Assembly: GCA_008973525.1 (NCBI GenBank) | Contig: WACJ01000501.1 | Coordinates: forward strand, 930,001-994,000 | Source: Stenopsyche tienmushanensis | Taxonomy: Eukaryota; Arthropoda; Insecta; Trichoptera; Stenopsychidae | Direction of reading: 5' to 3' | DNA: 64,000 nt | Shown: one piece after another, positions 9,771 through 21,632 of the stretch | How positions within the stretch are numbered: the first letter of the stretch is position 1 | Layout: each line of letters begins with the position of its first letter | The notes under the pieces: generated by a model | Database searches by the model: none | Seen by the model: only the letters and a program-made list of their open reading frames with translations | What the model was told of the DNA's origin: nothing | Made by a program: the position numbers and the translations under genes

Positions 9771-9849
9771 TTAACCTTTTAACTGCCGATGACTCATCAG
9801 CGCATACAAATTCGACGCGCCGGTGCGTCGTTGGCAGTTAAAAGGTTAA
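9771..9849. mobile_element. tiny TTAA-flanked MITE (piggyBac-like)
   Basis: A 71-bp core between two TTAA words (9771-9774 and 9846-9849). The left arm CCTTTTAACTGCCGATGAC and the right arm (reverse complement) differ at 2 of 19 positions. Terminal inverted repeats bounded by TTAA are what piggyBac transposase leaves. It could fold into one hairpin. Confidence 0.6.
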
Positions 9850-12060
9850 GGCCTCAGTGGTGTTCAACCTCTGGTCAGAAAACAGCAGCATATAATGCCG
9901 AATGTGATGTTGATCGGTTTTAGGCTTTGACATTTTACTAGACTAGGACAAAGACTTATCGATACATCTAATATATGTAATGATATTTACATTTGATCGA
10001 TGATATTAATTTTGATACCTAAAATGTTTAAAATTAGGATCTTATTTATTCAGACTCTAATAATCAGCGGAATATTGATCATTGGGTCAAATAAAATAAA
10101 TACACAATTAAACATAATATATTATTTCTATTAAATTTTTAAAATGAAATTCGATTTCATAGTAATTTATTTAACGCTTGCCAAAACTCAATTTTATCAT
10201 TGATGTATTTAATATTGCTCAATTTGTGATATTGAAAAATTGCAATTCGAATTTAATTTATCTTATATAAAAATTTTGAAATAGAAAGATGTTATTAATT
10301 TTTATTATTTAAAATAATATATATATAGAATGTTTATTAAGGCTGCCATATCTACATATTGAATATGATATTATTGGGTGTTTTGTAGTATGGTAGCAAG
10401 TGTATGGAAAAAATGTATATTGATAATCATTCAAATTTATGTTTACATTTATTATAATATAAATATGGATTATTTTTAAATTATTTATTTATCTTGTTTG
10501 CATTAAATTTTCTTCATAGCTCAATATACCTCACTGGTACATTTGGATGTAACCATCACCCCCAACCTTTTCATCGTTTGTAAATATGTAAGTGTTTTTT
10601 AATACAGTGGAAGCTCGCTAAATAAGTTTAATCAATTCCAAAATCTTAATCATAACGCAAGACACTCGTTAAGCTAAACAATTTTTTCCATATTAATCAG
10701 ATAAAATATAAGAATGCATTTCAAACCGAATTACTGATTTAAAGGTGTTATCTCCTCCTCCAATGATCATCTTCTTGTTGTGAAACGCAATGCTATTCCA
10801 TTTTTCGCGCAATGCAATTTTTCTTCCAAGCAGAAACAAGTATTCTCTCCCAAGCCTTATCATCGATCATCTTGATCAGGTGGATGTGATCTTTTCAAAA
10901 CTCTCCGAGAGAGATCGGCTCTTTCAGTTGCAAACGATACTCGGAAGAATCCTTTAGCATAGTGCTTCTGAACGTTAGAATTAATTACTGACGCATAGGC
11001 TGAATTAACGGAATGGAATTGGGAGGATTTAAATTCTACATGGAGGTCATCATATAATTTTGGAGACATTGAGTAGCAGATTCATTCTAAACACTTCATT
11101 TATCCAATCAGTAAAAAGGTTATGTGTCATCCAAGTCTGATTTTACATTTTTTGCAGGTTTGTGGATTTACTGAATGGTAAACGAACAGAGATTTTATTT
11201 CAAATCTGCACTGGCATTAGCACAAAACAGCAATGTAAGACGATCTCTCATTGGCTTGAGGCCGGACAATTTCTTCCCTGTTGTAATATGTACAACACGT
11301 ACCTCCGTGCCCGATTTACACCCGTCATCGCAGACGCATTTGCAATAAACAAAAAGTATGCACCAAGCGTAAAGGTCATTTAATCAGAGGTTGTTGCTGA
11401 GAACGTTCTCCTACTTCACCGTGGCTGCTGCAATTATTTGCATGGAAATAGGGTTTTGAACGGTTCATTGCCGATTGTGGCTGGAACTACACCGGAATGA
11501 TTAATTGGATGATCTAGCATGCACATATAATTAACCGATTGTATGTTCACATCATCCACACTTACACATTACTTCTTTACGGATTATTTTATAGGCGTAT
11601 AAATTGAAATTTGATTTATGCATTACACAGATCCTTTCAATAAAAATATAAACCAAACAATTTTCACGCATGCTAAATAACCAACAGCATAATTGATATA
11701 AATATTTAATGTACATTCTGGAAAATACAATAAAAAATATAATAAGGACGCTATTATTAAATATATTTTAAAGCAATTTAACATCAAGTCTTTTATAATA
11801 TGAATATGCTGTGTATAATATTTATAAACTTATATTTGGATATTTTTCACATTACACACAACAGCTGTATATGAAGTAAAAGCGTAAATGATTCATAGAT
11901 TTTAATTCAAATAAAATAAGATTTCTAATGCAGCAATATATGTTATTATAAGGAATAATGTAAACAATTGCAATAAGTATCATTGTTCACTAAACATATT
12001 GATTAATTATCTCTATATATTATATACTGAATTAATCAAATCTTATATTTAAATTTTCAT
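9850..12060. other. intergenic AT-rich DNA
   Basis: No gene recognised. At 10604 the word acagtggaagctcgctaaa looks like one end of a pogo/Tigger-type element, compare the complete pair at 22103-22274, but I did not find its partner. Frames at 10860-11069 (-) and 11162-11383 (+) are unrecognised and lack support. Confidence 0.4.
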
Positions 12061-12063
12061 ATG

Positions 12064-12236
12064 TACAGGGTGCAGCAGGGAAACGTCTTTATTTGAAACG
12101 TGTGCCCTGAAGCGACAATTATTCCGAGAAGGGTAGGGTGGCACTTATTCATAAGAGCGGGACCCAACATGTTGACGATCATGTAGTGAACGAGAGAGGA
12201 GTACGCGTTCACTTTAGAGGCATCAACCAACCAATC
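12064..12236 (+). repeat. dispersed repeat family A, copy 1
   Basis: Starts tacagggtgcagcaggga and continues through a block with ccctgaagcgaca. Diverged copies lie at 40515-40681 (reverse) and 46601-46720. It abuts the 3' end of the coiled-coil gene and may lie in its 3' UTR. The tacagg start is common at the ends of DNA transposons; no coding part is visible. Confidence 0.65.
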
Positions 12237-12241
12237 ATATG

Positions 12242-13351
12242 CTATGCATATTCATCGTCGATTTCCAAAATTTTTTTGTAGTCCCTGATTTGCGTTTTTA
12301 AATCGTCTAATTGCGTTTTCATATTTATATAGTATTGCATGTAATCCTTCACGGTGGATATTTTACCATCGTATACAAATCTCTTTATTTGCACGCATAG
12401 GATTCTAGAAAATAGATTGAAGTTTAAGCATTTGCACGTATCATTGAAATAAATGTCTATTATTGCTCATAAACAATATACTCACTTTCCGCTTATTTCA
12501 TTCAATTTGTGTTTGTATTTACAAATCTCTGCTTTGTTTTCCAGTCTCTTAACCATTACGCCAAGGCGGAGGTCGATCCACTCCTTCATTAACGTGCACA
12601 TTTCCACGCTATTTCTTTGAGTTTCGCATAAATCTTCAAAATAGTTTGTGCACAGATTGATGACTTTTTTTTGTTCACGAGTCAAATCTGCTGGACAGCC
12701 ATTGGGTTCTTTTAAGCGTTTATTTATTTCACCATCTGTTATCCTATCAAATTCTGCTAGTAGGGATGGAAATTTGTTTATAATATATTTTTCTAATTCT
12801 AATTGAACAGACTTTTTCTCATTAGGCGTAAGATCAATAGGTTCAAGGCAGAGACCTAAAACATTAATTAAAGTTCAAAATAGACCATTTAAATAATAAA
12901 AACAATGAAATTGCAACAAAAAATATTTACCAAAAGGACTATAATCGCCGCTATTGGGTAGCTTTTGCATATTTAATTTGAGGTTAGTTTCTGCATCCCA
13001 ATGGGCTATTAGCTCCGATAGTCTTTCATTTAGTGGCTGAGGCAAGGTGATATTTAACAGAGATTCTCTCAGTGTATTAACTAATATATCTTTTTTATAG
13101 AAATCACTAAGTTCCAACCTTTCATGTCTATTCATTGTGCTGGGCGTTCCTATATTTATAATATGCATAAAACAATTTAAACGAAAGTATTATATTATAT
13201 TCCAGCATCATTCATGACAATATAATTTAAAAAATAACAAAAGTCAATCAATAACGGAAATATTAAAAGATAACGCACCCGATGAAATTCTATTCGGCGC
13301 CAACGGTTCATTTGATTTGACTGACGTATGAATGTTTTGGTCATAACACAT
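12242..13351 (-). CDS. coiled-coil protein, possible augmin subunit HAUS4
   Basis: Four exons (13351-13279, 13149-12931, 12855-12486, 12404-12242) join with GT-AG borders into a 274-residue protein starting MCYDQNIHTSV and ending ILEIDDEYA. The middle is charged and helical. The last 120 residues are predicted by eye to be coiled coil: LGVMVKRLENKAEICKYKHK, then MKTQLDDLKTQIRDYKKILE. The layout resembles the C-terminal half of HAUS4, a subunit of the augmin complex that recruits gamma-tubulin to spindle microtubules, but the sequence match is weak. The gene model itself is much firmer than the name. NOC4L lies 551 bp upstream on the same strand. Confidence 0.6.
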
Positions 13352-13902
13352 TTTATTTCGTCCATGATTTATTTCCTAAATTTCAATAAAAATGTATTTA
13401 ATATTGACGAATATTCTTCAATTAAATGCTTTTAAGTCGTAATATACTTAATTCAATTAAAATTATGTGGAAAATAATGATAAGAAACATTAATTATGTT
13501 TTTAAAAAAATAAAATTTCTTGTTCACTGACAGCTGTGACATTTATTTTAAACATAAATAATTGAAATAAAGGTTAGTCTGAAATCTGCAACTAATCATA
13601 AATTTAAAACTAGCTTTGATTGAGCATTTTTGGAAATATTTTGTGTAATATTATAAGCTTTCAGATAAAATCAAGATTAAAATTTACTGAGGGAAAAAAG
13701 AGAGGGTAGGAACACTTAGTTATTTTATAAATTGAAAGAGACTCTTAGAATGAGTAAAACTAGTATTTAATATTATATTGTTATGTTATTTATTGATGTA
13801 TTTCAAAATAATGTATATAATTCAGGTACAAATATAGAAATACTCATTCTCATTTAAGGTATTTAAAAATAATACATATTTATATATATTCATTCAGATG
13901 AG
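13352..13902. other. spacer between coiled-coil gene and NOC4L
   Basis: AT-rich, no coding signal. It should hold the promoter of the downstream minus-strand gene and the 3' UTR of NOC4L. Confidence 0.5.
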
Positions 13903-16900
13903 CTAAAAAATTTGCCAAAATTGCGTCAATCTGTCTTCAGAAGAGTCGGCAATTGATGTTGGTTGCTTTGTTGTTAAAAAAACGTTCTTATATTTCTTTT
14001 TAAATTCGGCCTCGATCAACTAAAAATAATAAACACATAAATATAATACAAATTAAACAAAATATATATCGCTATCAAATCATGATTACATCATCTGGCG
14101 TATCGTCCAAGAATTCCGTAATTTGTTTTTCTATGGTTGTTTGATGCGATACCATCGTGGAGGCGGCGGCAGCTGCAACCGGTGGGTATACGTGTTGTTT
14201 TAAATCGGCTACTTCCCAAAGACTCGATTGCAAAGCTCCGCTGAGACTCGGATCAGGTTCGTTCATATCATACGGATCAGATGTGACTGTAAATAACATA
14301 TTCTTTGTAAAATTAAAAAAATTAAATGATAAGAAAATGTCGATAAAGGCTTACATTCTGATTTTGAAACACCAGCATCTATCATCTTTGCCAGACCAGG
14401 ATGTCGTATGATTAAATTGGACGTCATGTGTAATAAAACAATTGCGTCTGTAGGTGGGACTACAAGAGCTAATCTAGAGAATTTTTTTGCAAATCCAGCT
14501 ACGAGTGATTCAGGCAAATGACTGTTGAAAAATATATCGATAATTTTCTAAGCTATGTGATTTTTAAAATATTTTATTTTTAATAAAAACATATCTTACG
14601 TAGAACCCAGAAAAATATTGGTCAAATAAAAAAGGCGGGACTTATGTTTAGTGAAAAACATATCCGGCTCATACATGGAATATATTTTCTTATATACTAG
14701 CGGATATTCAAGATTATGTTTTTGCATTAAAGTAAATACACCTTGAAGGGCTAATGCACTATTAGCTCCACCTAAAATTTAAAAAAATATATTAATTTAC
14801 GTGAAAATTTTTGTTAAAAAAAATCTCACTTTTGAAAATTACCAGCGTCCATAGCATTCATTAAAAAATCAGTCAATAGCACAGGCTTAGGCAAATGCGG
14901 AATTAAATGATCCAAGAGAACTAAAAGCGCTCTTTGTAAGCATGTATTATTCATTTTCCAATTGTTGACACGCTTCCAGCATTCTTCCATGGAACGTACG
15001 ACACGCGTTAAATCAAAACGGAATCGAGGTCCACCTGAGGGTAAAATAGTTTAATTAAATGAGCTTGATATTGTTTATGAAAACACTTATATATACGAGG
15101 GTGGTCCTAGATGTACCTGACCTGATGTATAATGGGTGAATGGTGGAGTTTAAATGAGACTGTATGAACTGCAGTGGCCGACCAAATTAGGTGATTGCGC
15201 CAGAAATGTTGAAGAAAATCCACAAAATGACCGTCGACTAAAAGTGCACAAGCTAGCAGACACGATAGGCATTTCAAAAAGTGCTGTACATCACATATTG
15301 ACTGAAAATGTATACACGAGAAAGCTGCGCGCTCGTGAGGATGTTTCAATCGAGTGTTTGGCGATATTACACAGCAATAAAGCCGAGTTTTTACGTCGAT
15401 TCATAACCACAGATGAAATATAGGTCCATCACTTCACACCTCAGACAAAAGAATAGTCAAAACTATGGACTGAAAGGGGAGAATCAGCTCTAAAGAAGGC
15501 GAAGACATCTGCATTCATGGTGTCAGTTTTTTAGGGATGCGCATGCAACAATCAATGGTGATTCTCACTATAACAATCGCTGAGAAAAGTGTATAGAGCT
15601 GAAAGGAGACTATGTTGAGAAATAAACATATTTTGTTAGATCGGATATTTCTGAGACTACCTTCGTATACACATATATAAATAATTAATATTTGAAGTTC
15701 AAAATTTTATGGGTTACCTTTAACTTCGCATAGTAGCTTTGGTTTTTCAATTTCATCTTCGTCCATTTTTATAGCGCCCTTTTGATCTTTTTTTAATGGT
15801 AGGACATTTATTAAATCAAAATAGTTATTAATATAAATATCGTTGGGTGTTTCAATGCATGTTAGAGAAGGCAATAACTTCCAACAATAAAAAAGTAGAT
15901 CATTATTAACAGTGGAAGATTGAAAACTTTCTATAAGAAGACTGTTGTTATTGTCAGAACTTAATAGCTGCAGAAGTATTTCCTACAAAATAAAAACAAT
16001 TATCAAAAAGGATCTTAACACTCAGAAATTCCCTCGACCAGAAACTTTTGATATAAATAGGAAAAGGGGATGAATTATCTTAATTTTCTGACATCTATTA
16101 GCAATAGATGCTTTTTAGTTTTTATCCACGTAATATGCAACTGTTTACGAAGCATTTCATACAAACATACCCACGTTTGAGTCTCTCAATATGATATTTT
16201 TTTTAACTTGACAGCTTTATTTTTGGACTGATTATTTTAAATATTTGTGTACTATACTATATGCGTTATAACACTACTTATTTTATCAAATTATCATCGA
16301 TAAGAAAGCTGCAGTAGAATAGAAGACGTTAGAAAATCAGCGGCGCTCTGAGTGCTAATAAAATAATTTATAAACTATTGTACCTTTAACATTTGTTCAG
16401 GAAAATAATATGATGTTCTTTTATGCGACGCAGCCAACTTGGCCTGTGTCTTTAAAAGCCTAGTAGCCGTATTGAGAGCTTGTAGACAGCTCTCCACTTT
16501 TCCACGACATATACTTTCAATAATTATTTTCCATGTCATTTGAAATGCAATATTGTGCATACTTTCAATTTGACTAATTTTTCCAGTGCCTGTATAAAAA
16601 TCAATTTCATTAATGAATGAATTTAAATCGTTCAAATTAAAGATAAATTCAATTAAACTCACTGTTAATGAATTCAGGATCCGTTGAAATTGATACATTC
16701 TTCAAATTGGCATCCCTATTCTTAATAAATGCTTTAAAAAACGTTTCGATTTTTAAAATATTAGATCTATGGTTTCTTGTATCCTCCTAAAGAAAACAAT
16801 GTTGATTATAAAATACAAGTGTAAATATATTAAAGTAAATGTTCAGTTAATGAAAAATGACAACCACAAATGTTTCAAGAATGTCCATTAAGCTTTGTAA

Positions 16901-16906
16901 CTCCAT
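13903..16906 (-). CDS. NOC4L: nucleolar complex protein 4 (NOC4L), ribosome biogenesis
   Basis: Nine exons: 16906-16868, 16786-16663, 16589-16384, 15982-15718, 15034-14843, 14771-14600, 14521-14355, 14286-14090, 14019-13903. They give 492 residues, close to the human 516. Markers of the CBF/NOC4 family: FAKKFSRLALVVPPTDAIVL followed by NLIIRHPG, then DPYDMNEPDPSLSGALQSSL and WEVADLKQHVYPPVA in the C-terminal third. In yeast, Noc4 works with Nop14 in the small-subunit processome for 18S rRNA maturation and 40S export. All joins keep frame. The first intron uses a weak GTGGTT donor. Intron 4 hosts a deleted mariner. ATG at 16906 starts MELQSLMDILETF. Confidence 0.93.
15094..15667 (+). mobile_element. 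internally deleted mariner in NOC4L intron 4
   Basis: Imperfect terminal inverted repeats (TACGAGGGTGGTCC... left, TACGAAGGTAGTCT... right) are flanked by TA at 15092-15093 and 15668-15669. The coding remnant contains the second helix-turn-helix (DRRLKVHKLADTIGISKSAV) and LRRFITTDEI at the first catalytic Asp, with stops after it. At 574 bp it is under half of a full mariner. The host intron still splices in frame on the opposite strand. Confidence 0.9.
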
Positions 16907-17793
16907 TGTGATTAATTGGCTTTAATATGCTTAATGTCAAAAACACGTGTAACGAACACAACACCGGCCATGGAATAATGAAAATGTTGCCAGTCCAAAA
17001 AATATTGCTTTGACACTGCCAAAATTTTTCGTCATTATTTATTGCGATATAATTTTAAAAGCATTTGATTGGATTATTTAATACTTATTTTTAAATAATA
17101 TGCATAATATAAAGTAATAAAAATATAAAGAAAGAACCTTGGATAATTTTAACAAAAATATATTTTAAACCTCAAAAACATTACAAATATTCTTTAAAAT
17201 AAAATTAAATGCATTCAATTTTCACTTGTAATTAAACGCCCTTATTCGCTTATTTATAAAGTGCAATCTTCAATATTATTAACCCTTAGAATAGAATCTT
17301 GAAATGAATTCGTGATGATTAGTCGTAGGACGTCTTTGGCGTCAGTTTGAATTTGACAGTTGTGACAATAAGAACCTTATTTTAGTCACTGACATAATAT
17401 CAGGGCAAAAACGCTATAAATCAATTGATCAGATGAAGAAAAGGAACACCCTCCTTTCCCCAAGTATATCAGAGCAGTATCAGAATGGATATGGTACATG
17501 GAATCCAAAGAAATACCACCAAGAATACAAGTTGTGTCCAGCGAAGAACCGATGGATAAAAAGGATTGCAAGATTTGCTTTTAATGAAGTAAGACAGGTG
17601 GAAGACGTGAAACGACATACTACTATAATACATGTCCCGACAAACCAAGGATACACTTTGTCGACTGTTTTGTAAAATATACAAAGAACAACTACAGAGC
17701 ATAGTATTTTAAAATGTTTTGTTTTTTTAAGGTGTGCAAATTTATAAAAACATCATATGTATACAGTTGTTTGTGTATAAAATAATTTAACAC
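16907..17793. other. intergenic between NOC4L and a mariner remnant
   Basis: Contains the presumed NOC4L promoter. A plus-strand frame at 17433-17675 is basic but resembles no family I know; its ends show no splice or poly(A) logic. Left unassigned. Confidence 0.4.
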
Positions 17794-18299
17794 ATTGGGT
17801 GTGTAAATAAGTTCCTGCCGTTTCGATATCATATGGTATATAGCTTAAGCAGTGACACATTTATATTGAAGTACTAGCTTTAAAACCAGTGTGCGTCATT
17901 CCATTAAAGTGTAAATATTTTTTTTAAAATCTGTGCAAAAAAGCAAAGGTATTTTACATTTATTGGGACTGTAGATGAAAAGTGGATACACTACGATAAT
18001 TCCAAGTGCGAGTTAAACCCGGCCAAGCAGTAGCATCGGCGACAAAGCGGAATATCCACAATTCCCAGCTCATGCATTTGGTGAAATTAGCTAGGCGTAG
18101 TGTATTATGAGCTGCTCCAACCCAATCAAACCATCACGGGAGATCTCTACCAAAAGCAATTGGAGTGTTTGAGTCAAGCTTTGAAAGAAAAGCGCCAGAA
18201 AGATGGGCAATACTTTAATTGAGTTGCTTTTTTATTACTTATTAAAAATAAAGGATTTATTTTCACGAAAAACGGCAGAAACTTATCCACACACTCAAT
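17794..18299 (+). mobile_element. short mariner with terminal inverted repeats
   Basis: Left end ATTGGGTGTGTAAATAAGTT and right end, read in reverse, ATTGAGTGTGTGGATAAGTT; the repeats continue through ctgccgttt. The inside keeps a worn DEKWIHYDNSKCELNPAKQ segment from around the first catalytic residue. About 500 bp, internally deleted and dead. Its ends differ from those of the copies at 15.1 and 55.1 kb, so it is another mariner lineage. Confidence 0.82.
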
Positions 18300-18410
18300 A
18301 GCTTTTAACATTTTTACAAAATTAAGTCTTTGTGTGCAAAGAGCTAAAATTTGGTGATATCTACCCGTATCAGCAAAATAATAAGAAAAAAATGTTTATA
18401 AATGCGTTTG

Positions 18411-20932
18411 TTAACTGCAAATTTCAAGCATTTGATTAACATCGCATATTTTTTCTCTAGGTTTATTATGTTTTTTTCCGTTCTCAATTTCCTGCTTGTC
18501 GATCTTCTCCCAATCGTCCCAATCGACGATTTGAACATTGTTTTCATCCAGAATCTTTTTTACGCCTTCAAAACCATTTTTATTCGCGTCGCCTTTGAGA
18601 ATGTTTCTTTTATCGTTGAAATCCGTGCAGATATTATGGCCGACTTCAAACGCGTTAGACATCGTCGTAAGAATAACACCGACGGGTCCAGTTCGAAGCC
18701 ATCCGGTAACATACAAACCGGGTTCCACTAAATCGCCGTTTATATCGATGCCGATTTCTTTGTCTTTGGATAAAATTCTTCCGAATCGATTTTCAACGTG
18801 TCCTCTTTTGAAATCGAAATTAATATTGTCATCGGCCTGTACGCTCTTGTAACCGATGCTTCTTAAAACTAAGTTGCAGTTTAAAATTTCTTTTTGATCT
18901 GTTTTGATGCACGATTGTGTGAGAAGATCGTCGCCGATAAGTTTATTGACTGCTAATTCTATTCCAATCAATTTCCCCGAATCGGCAGTTAGAAAATTCA
19001 TTGGACTTCTTTGGAAAATGGGCAGGAAGCATCGAGAACAATTTGAGGTATTTGATTCTGATAAACTTTTAAGCATTAATTCAGTCATTCGCTTTCTAGG
19101 TCTTGGCAAATCGTTTATAATTTGACGTATTCCTTCAAAATCATGCTCTCTCCATACGGTTTTACAATTTGGTAATTTAATCTGTTCTCGGAGTTCTTTT
19201 ATAGTGAAGGCTGCCTGTAAGGGTCCCCGTCGACCTATCAGATGAACGTTTTTAATTTTTGAATCTACAAGAGTTGCTAATGCGTTTTCCGTTATATCTG
19301 TTTGTTTAAGTACATCTATCGGCGTCAATAATATTCTTGCAACGTCCATTGCAACGTTACCCTTGTCCCAATACAGCAGCAGACGATCCCGATAGATCAA
19401 TCTGTTCAAAACAATTGCATAATTATATAAATTATCATGGAGTTTATTTCAAGAGTATTTACTGCTATTTATGATACCTTTAAATCTTGATCGGACGGTG
19501 AGCCATTATACCAGCCGACAAAATTTCGAGCTGATAAAACATTGTCAATATTTTCATTTGGAATTCCTAGCGACTTATCTTCTTCTGCACCGTATGCCTA
19601 AAATAATTATTTTAATGTAAGACAAATATAATAGTCGGGTATTAGTTTGGTTATTGGCAGGAACAATTACCAATAATACGGCGTGATAGTTTTGTTTGAG
19701 TTGATCCAAGGTGACATCTTTACCGAGAGCAATATTACCATAAAAATTTACATTTTTCATGAGCGCTGTTTTTGTAAATGTGTTGATTACATTTTTTACT
19801 TCAGGATGATCTGGAGCAACACCAAATCTGAAAACAAATAAATCATATTATTAGTAATTTGAAAGAAAATTATCATTATCATCATAGTGTGGCCCAGCAG
19901 GTTATCTGGGTATTGAACTACTCGAGATGACCTTTTTCTTATTATTGATAAGGACTTTCTGAAGTGCAAAGAATTTATTCATTCCTTTTCTCGCAAGGGT
20001 GGTGTTGAGCTAGGATGAAGACTTAAGCTTCGCATATGTTTAGATGTTTAGGAGTGAGATTTTTTAATGTTTTTCGTAATTATTTTTAACAGGGAAAGAA
20101 TTATTAGAATTTGTTTAAACTTAAAGAATATGTTATTAATATTCTGAAGTACATCTGAATTTTTTTTTAGTGATTTTTTAACATATTTCAAGCGTCTCTA
20201 TTGAAAGACACAATAAATGCTGAAAAAAGTTTATATTTTTATATTGGAAGTTACTGAAGATATCAAACAATAAATGGATATAAATATGAAATAAGATAAA
20301 TTGCATTAGGTGTTTTTGAAGCAATCATTAAATCTTATCTAGTAAAAATCTAAAAAACAAACATTTCTTATCCAATTTTGAATTCTACAATCATGATTAT
20401 CGTAGCTTATCTTGATCAATATGAAATTTTACATAATCTATGAATGAAAGATGATTTAGTATCATATTTTCTACATTACTTAATACAATAAATTATTTTA
20501 AGACAATATTAAAAGGAGATCCGCCTATATTCTATATGAATGAATGTACGCGTTTGAAAGCAGAACCTTTCAAGTTAAATTCTATATACAATGTTCAGCT
20601 TTATTCAAATTTAATTCAAACATTAAAATAATATGCAGGAGTTTTGGTAAATTTTAAAAACTTACATCCAGTTGAATATATACATAATGTATTTGGGTGT
20701 GGACCCGCATATTTGGTGTAAAGTATCGTTAGCATATTAATGTTAAACCAATTTTATGGCCAAAATGAAGTTTTGAATTAATTCAGGAGTGAAGAGACCT
20801 TACAAGTCCAAAAGGTACGGGCAACTTCTCGAAGATGTCGATGGCCGCTGAAGGCAAATTTTTGGCGATATGTTGGGCAGCATAGAAGCCGGCAGGACCG
20901 GCGCCCACGACACATACTCTCCTGACCACCAT
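18411..20932 (-). CDS. FDXR: NADPH:adrenodoxin oxidoreductase (FDXR), frameshifted
   Basis: Four exons: 20932-20799, 19827-19671, 19597-19478, 19401-18411, about 466 residues if one base is excess. The flavoprotein feeds electrons from NADPH to mitochondrial ferredoxin for ecdysteroid-type P450 reactions and Fe-S/heme synthesis. Seen: FAD-binding [13 protein letters not shown] (residues 8-20), [14 protein letters not shown] across exons 1-2, [12 protein letters not shown], then [44 protein letters not shown] and [11 protein letters not shown] near the end. In exon 4 the frame shifts by +1 at a GGG run (19360-19362), inside the NADP-binding GxGNVAxDVAR motif; otherwise the gene looks conserved. 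The reading frame starts directly at the FAD domain, so a targeting-peptide exon may be missing. Exon 1 uses a weak GTCTCT donor. Confidence 0.94.
19360..19362 (-). other. single-base frameshift in FDXR
   Basis: On the minus strand GTA TTG GGA CAA GGG TAA runs into a stop, while the frame offset by one reads straight on as [13 protein letters not shown]. One G too many in GGG explains both. It is either an assembly/sequencing error in a homopolymer or a real disabling allele. Confidence 0.88.
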
Positions 20933-21632
20933 CGTTGCAATACTAGTTATATATTCTTTCAAGCGCCATCAGGTATTAAGCACCTTTCCACTCAAAATAC
21001 ATTGTCAAGATCACTGCAAAGCACAGATCTAATTCGATTTATACATAGTTCCACGTGTGCACCATTTAAAATGAATGTCATTATTACCGATAACATTTAA
21101 AATCGACGCCTATCCAATAAAAAAATGCATTGCTCGCAGACGAAAGATTAATGACATCTGGAACAAGTTTTTAAGCGAGCTGTCAAACGCATCATCGCCA
21201 GTGATGCATAATGAGCAATTAAGCAGATTTATTTATTTAAAAATCAAAACAGAATCAGATTTATTTATCGTAATAACTATATATATAGCTATATGAAGGG
21301 ATAATTTTTTTTGATAATATTAATACAAGAAATGTTATAAAATGATGAACGAAAAAAATGTATTTATTTTAACAATTTTTTAACAGACTTAACAAATTAA
21401 TATATTTTTTAAATTCTAATCAAAGTTTGTATTGTCAGATATTTTACCAATGTAAAGAAAATGAAATAATTCATGCCCGATAAAAGCAATGAGATTAGTA
21501 TCTTGTTCATGCACGAATATATTATTGTTATTATCATTTAATATAAAAATGGAACATTTCATGGCCAATACTGTCATGTGCTGAGGAAACGTTTTTAAGG
21601 TTCAACATTGAAAGTACCGTGCAATAAAATAA
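20933..21632. promoter_or_regulatory. shared FDXR/PMPCA divergent promoter region
   Basis: 700 bp between the two start codons, transcribed outward in both directions. No TATA box stands out at either side. A missing 5' exon of FDXR encoding a targeting peptide could also lie here; I found no convincing ATG-donor pair. Confidence 0.55.

Noticed and set aside
18402..19125. Plus-strand frames over FDXR exon 4
   Set aside because: Antisense shadows of a conserved gene.
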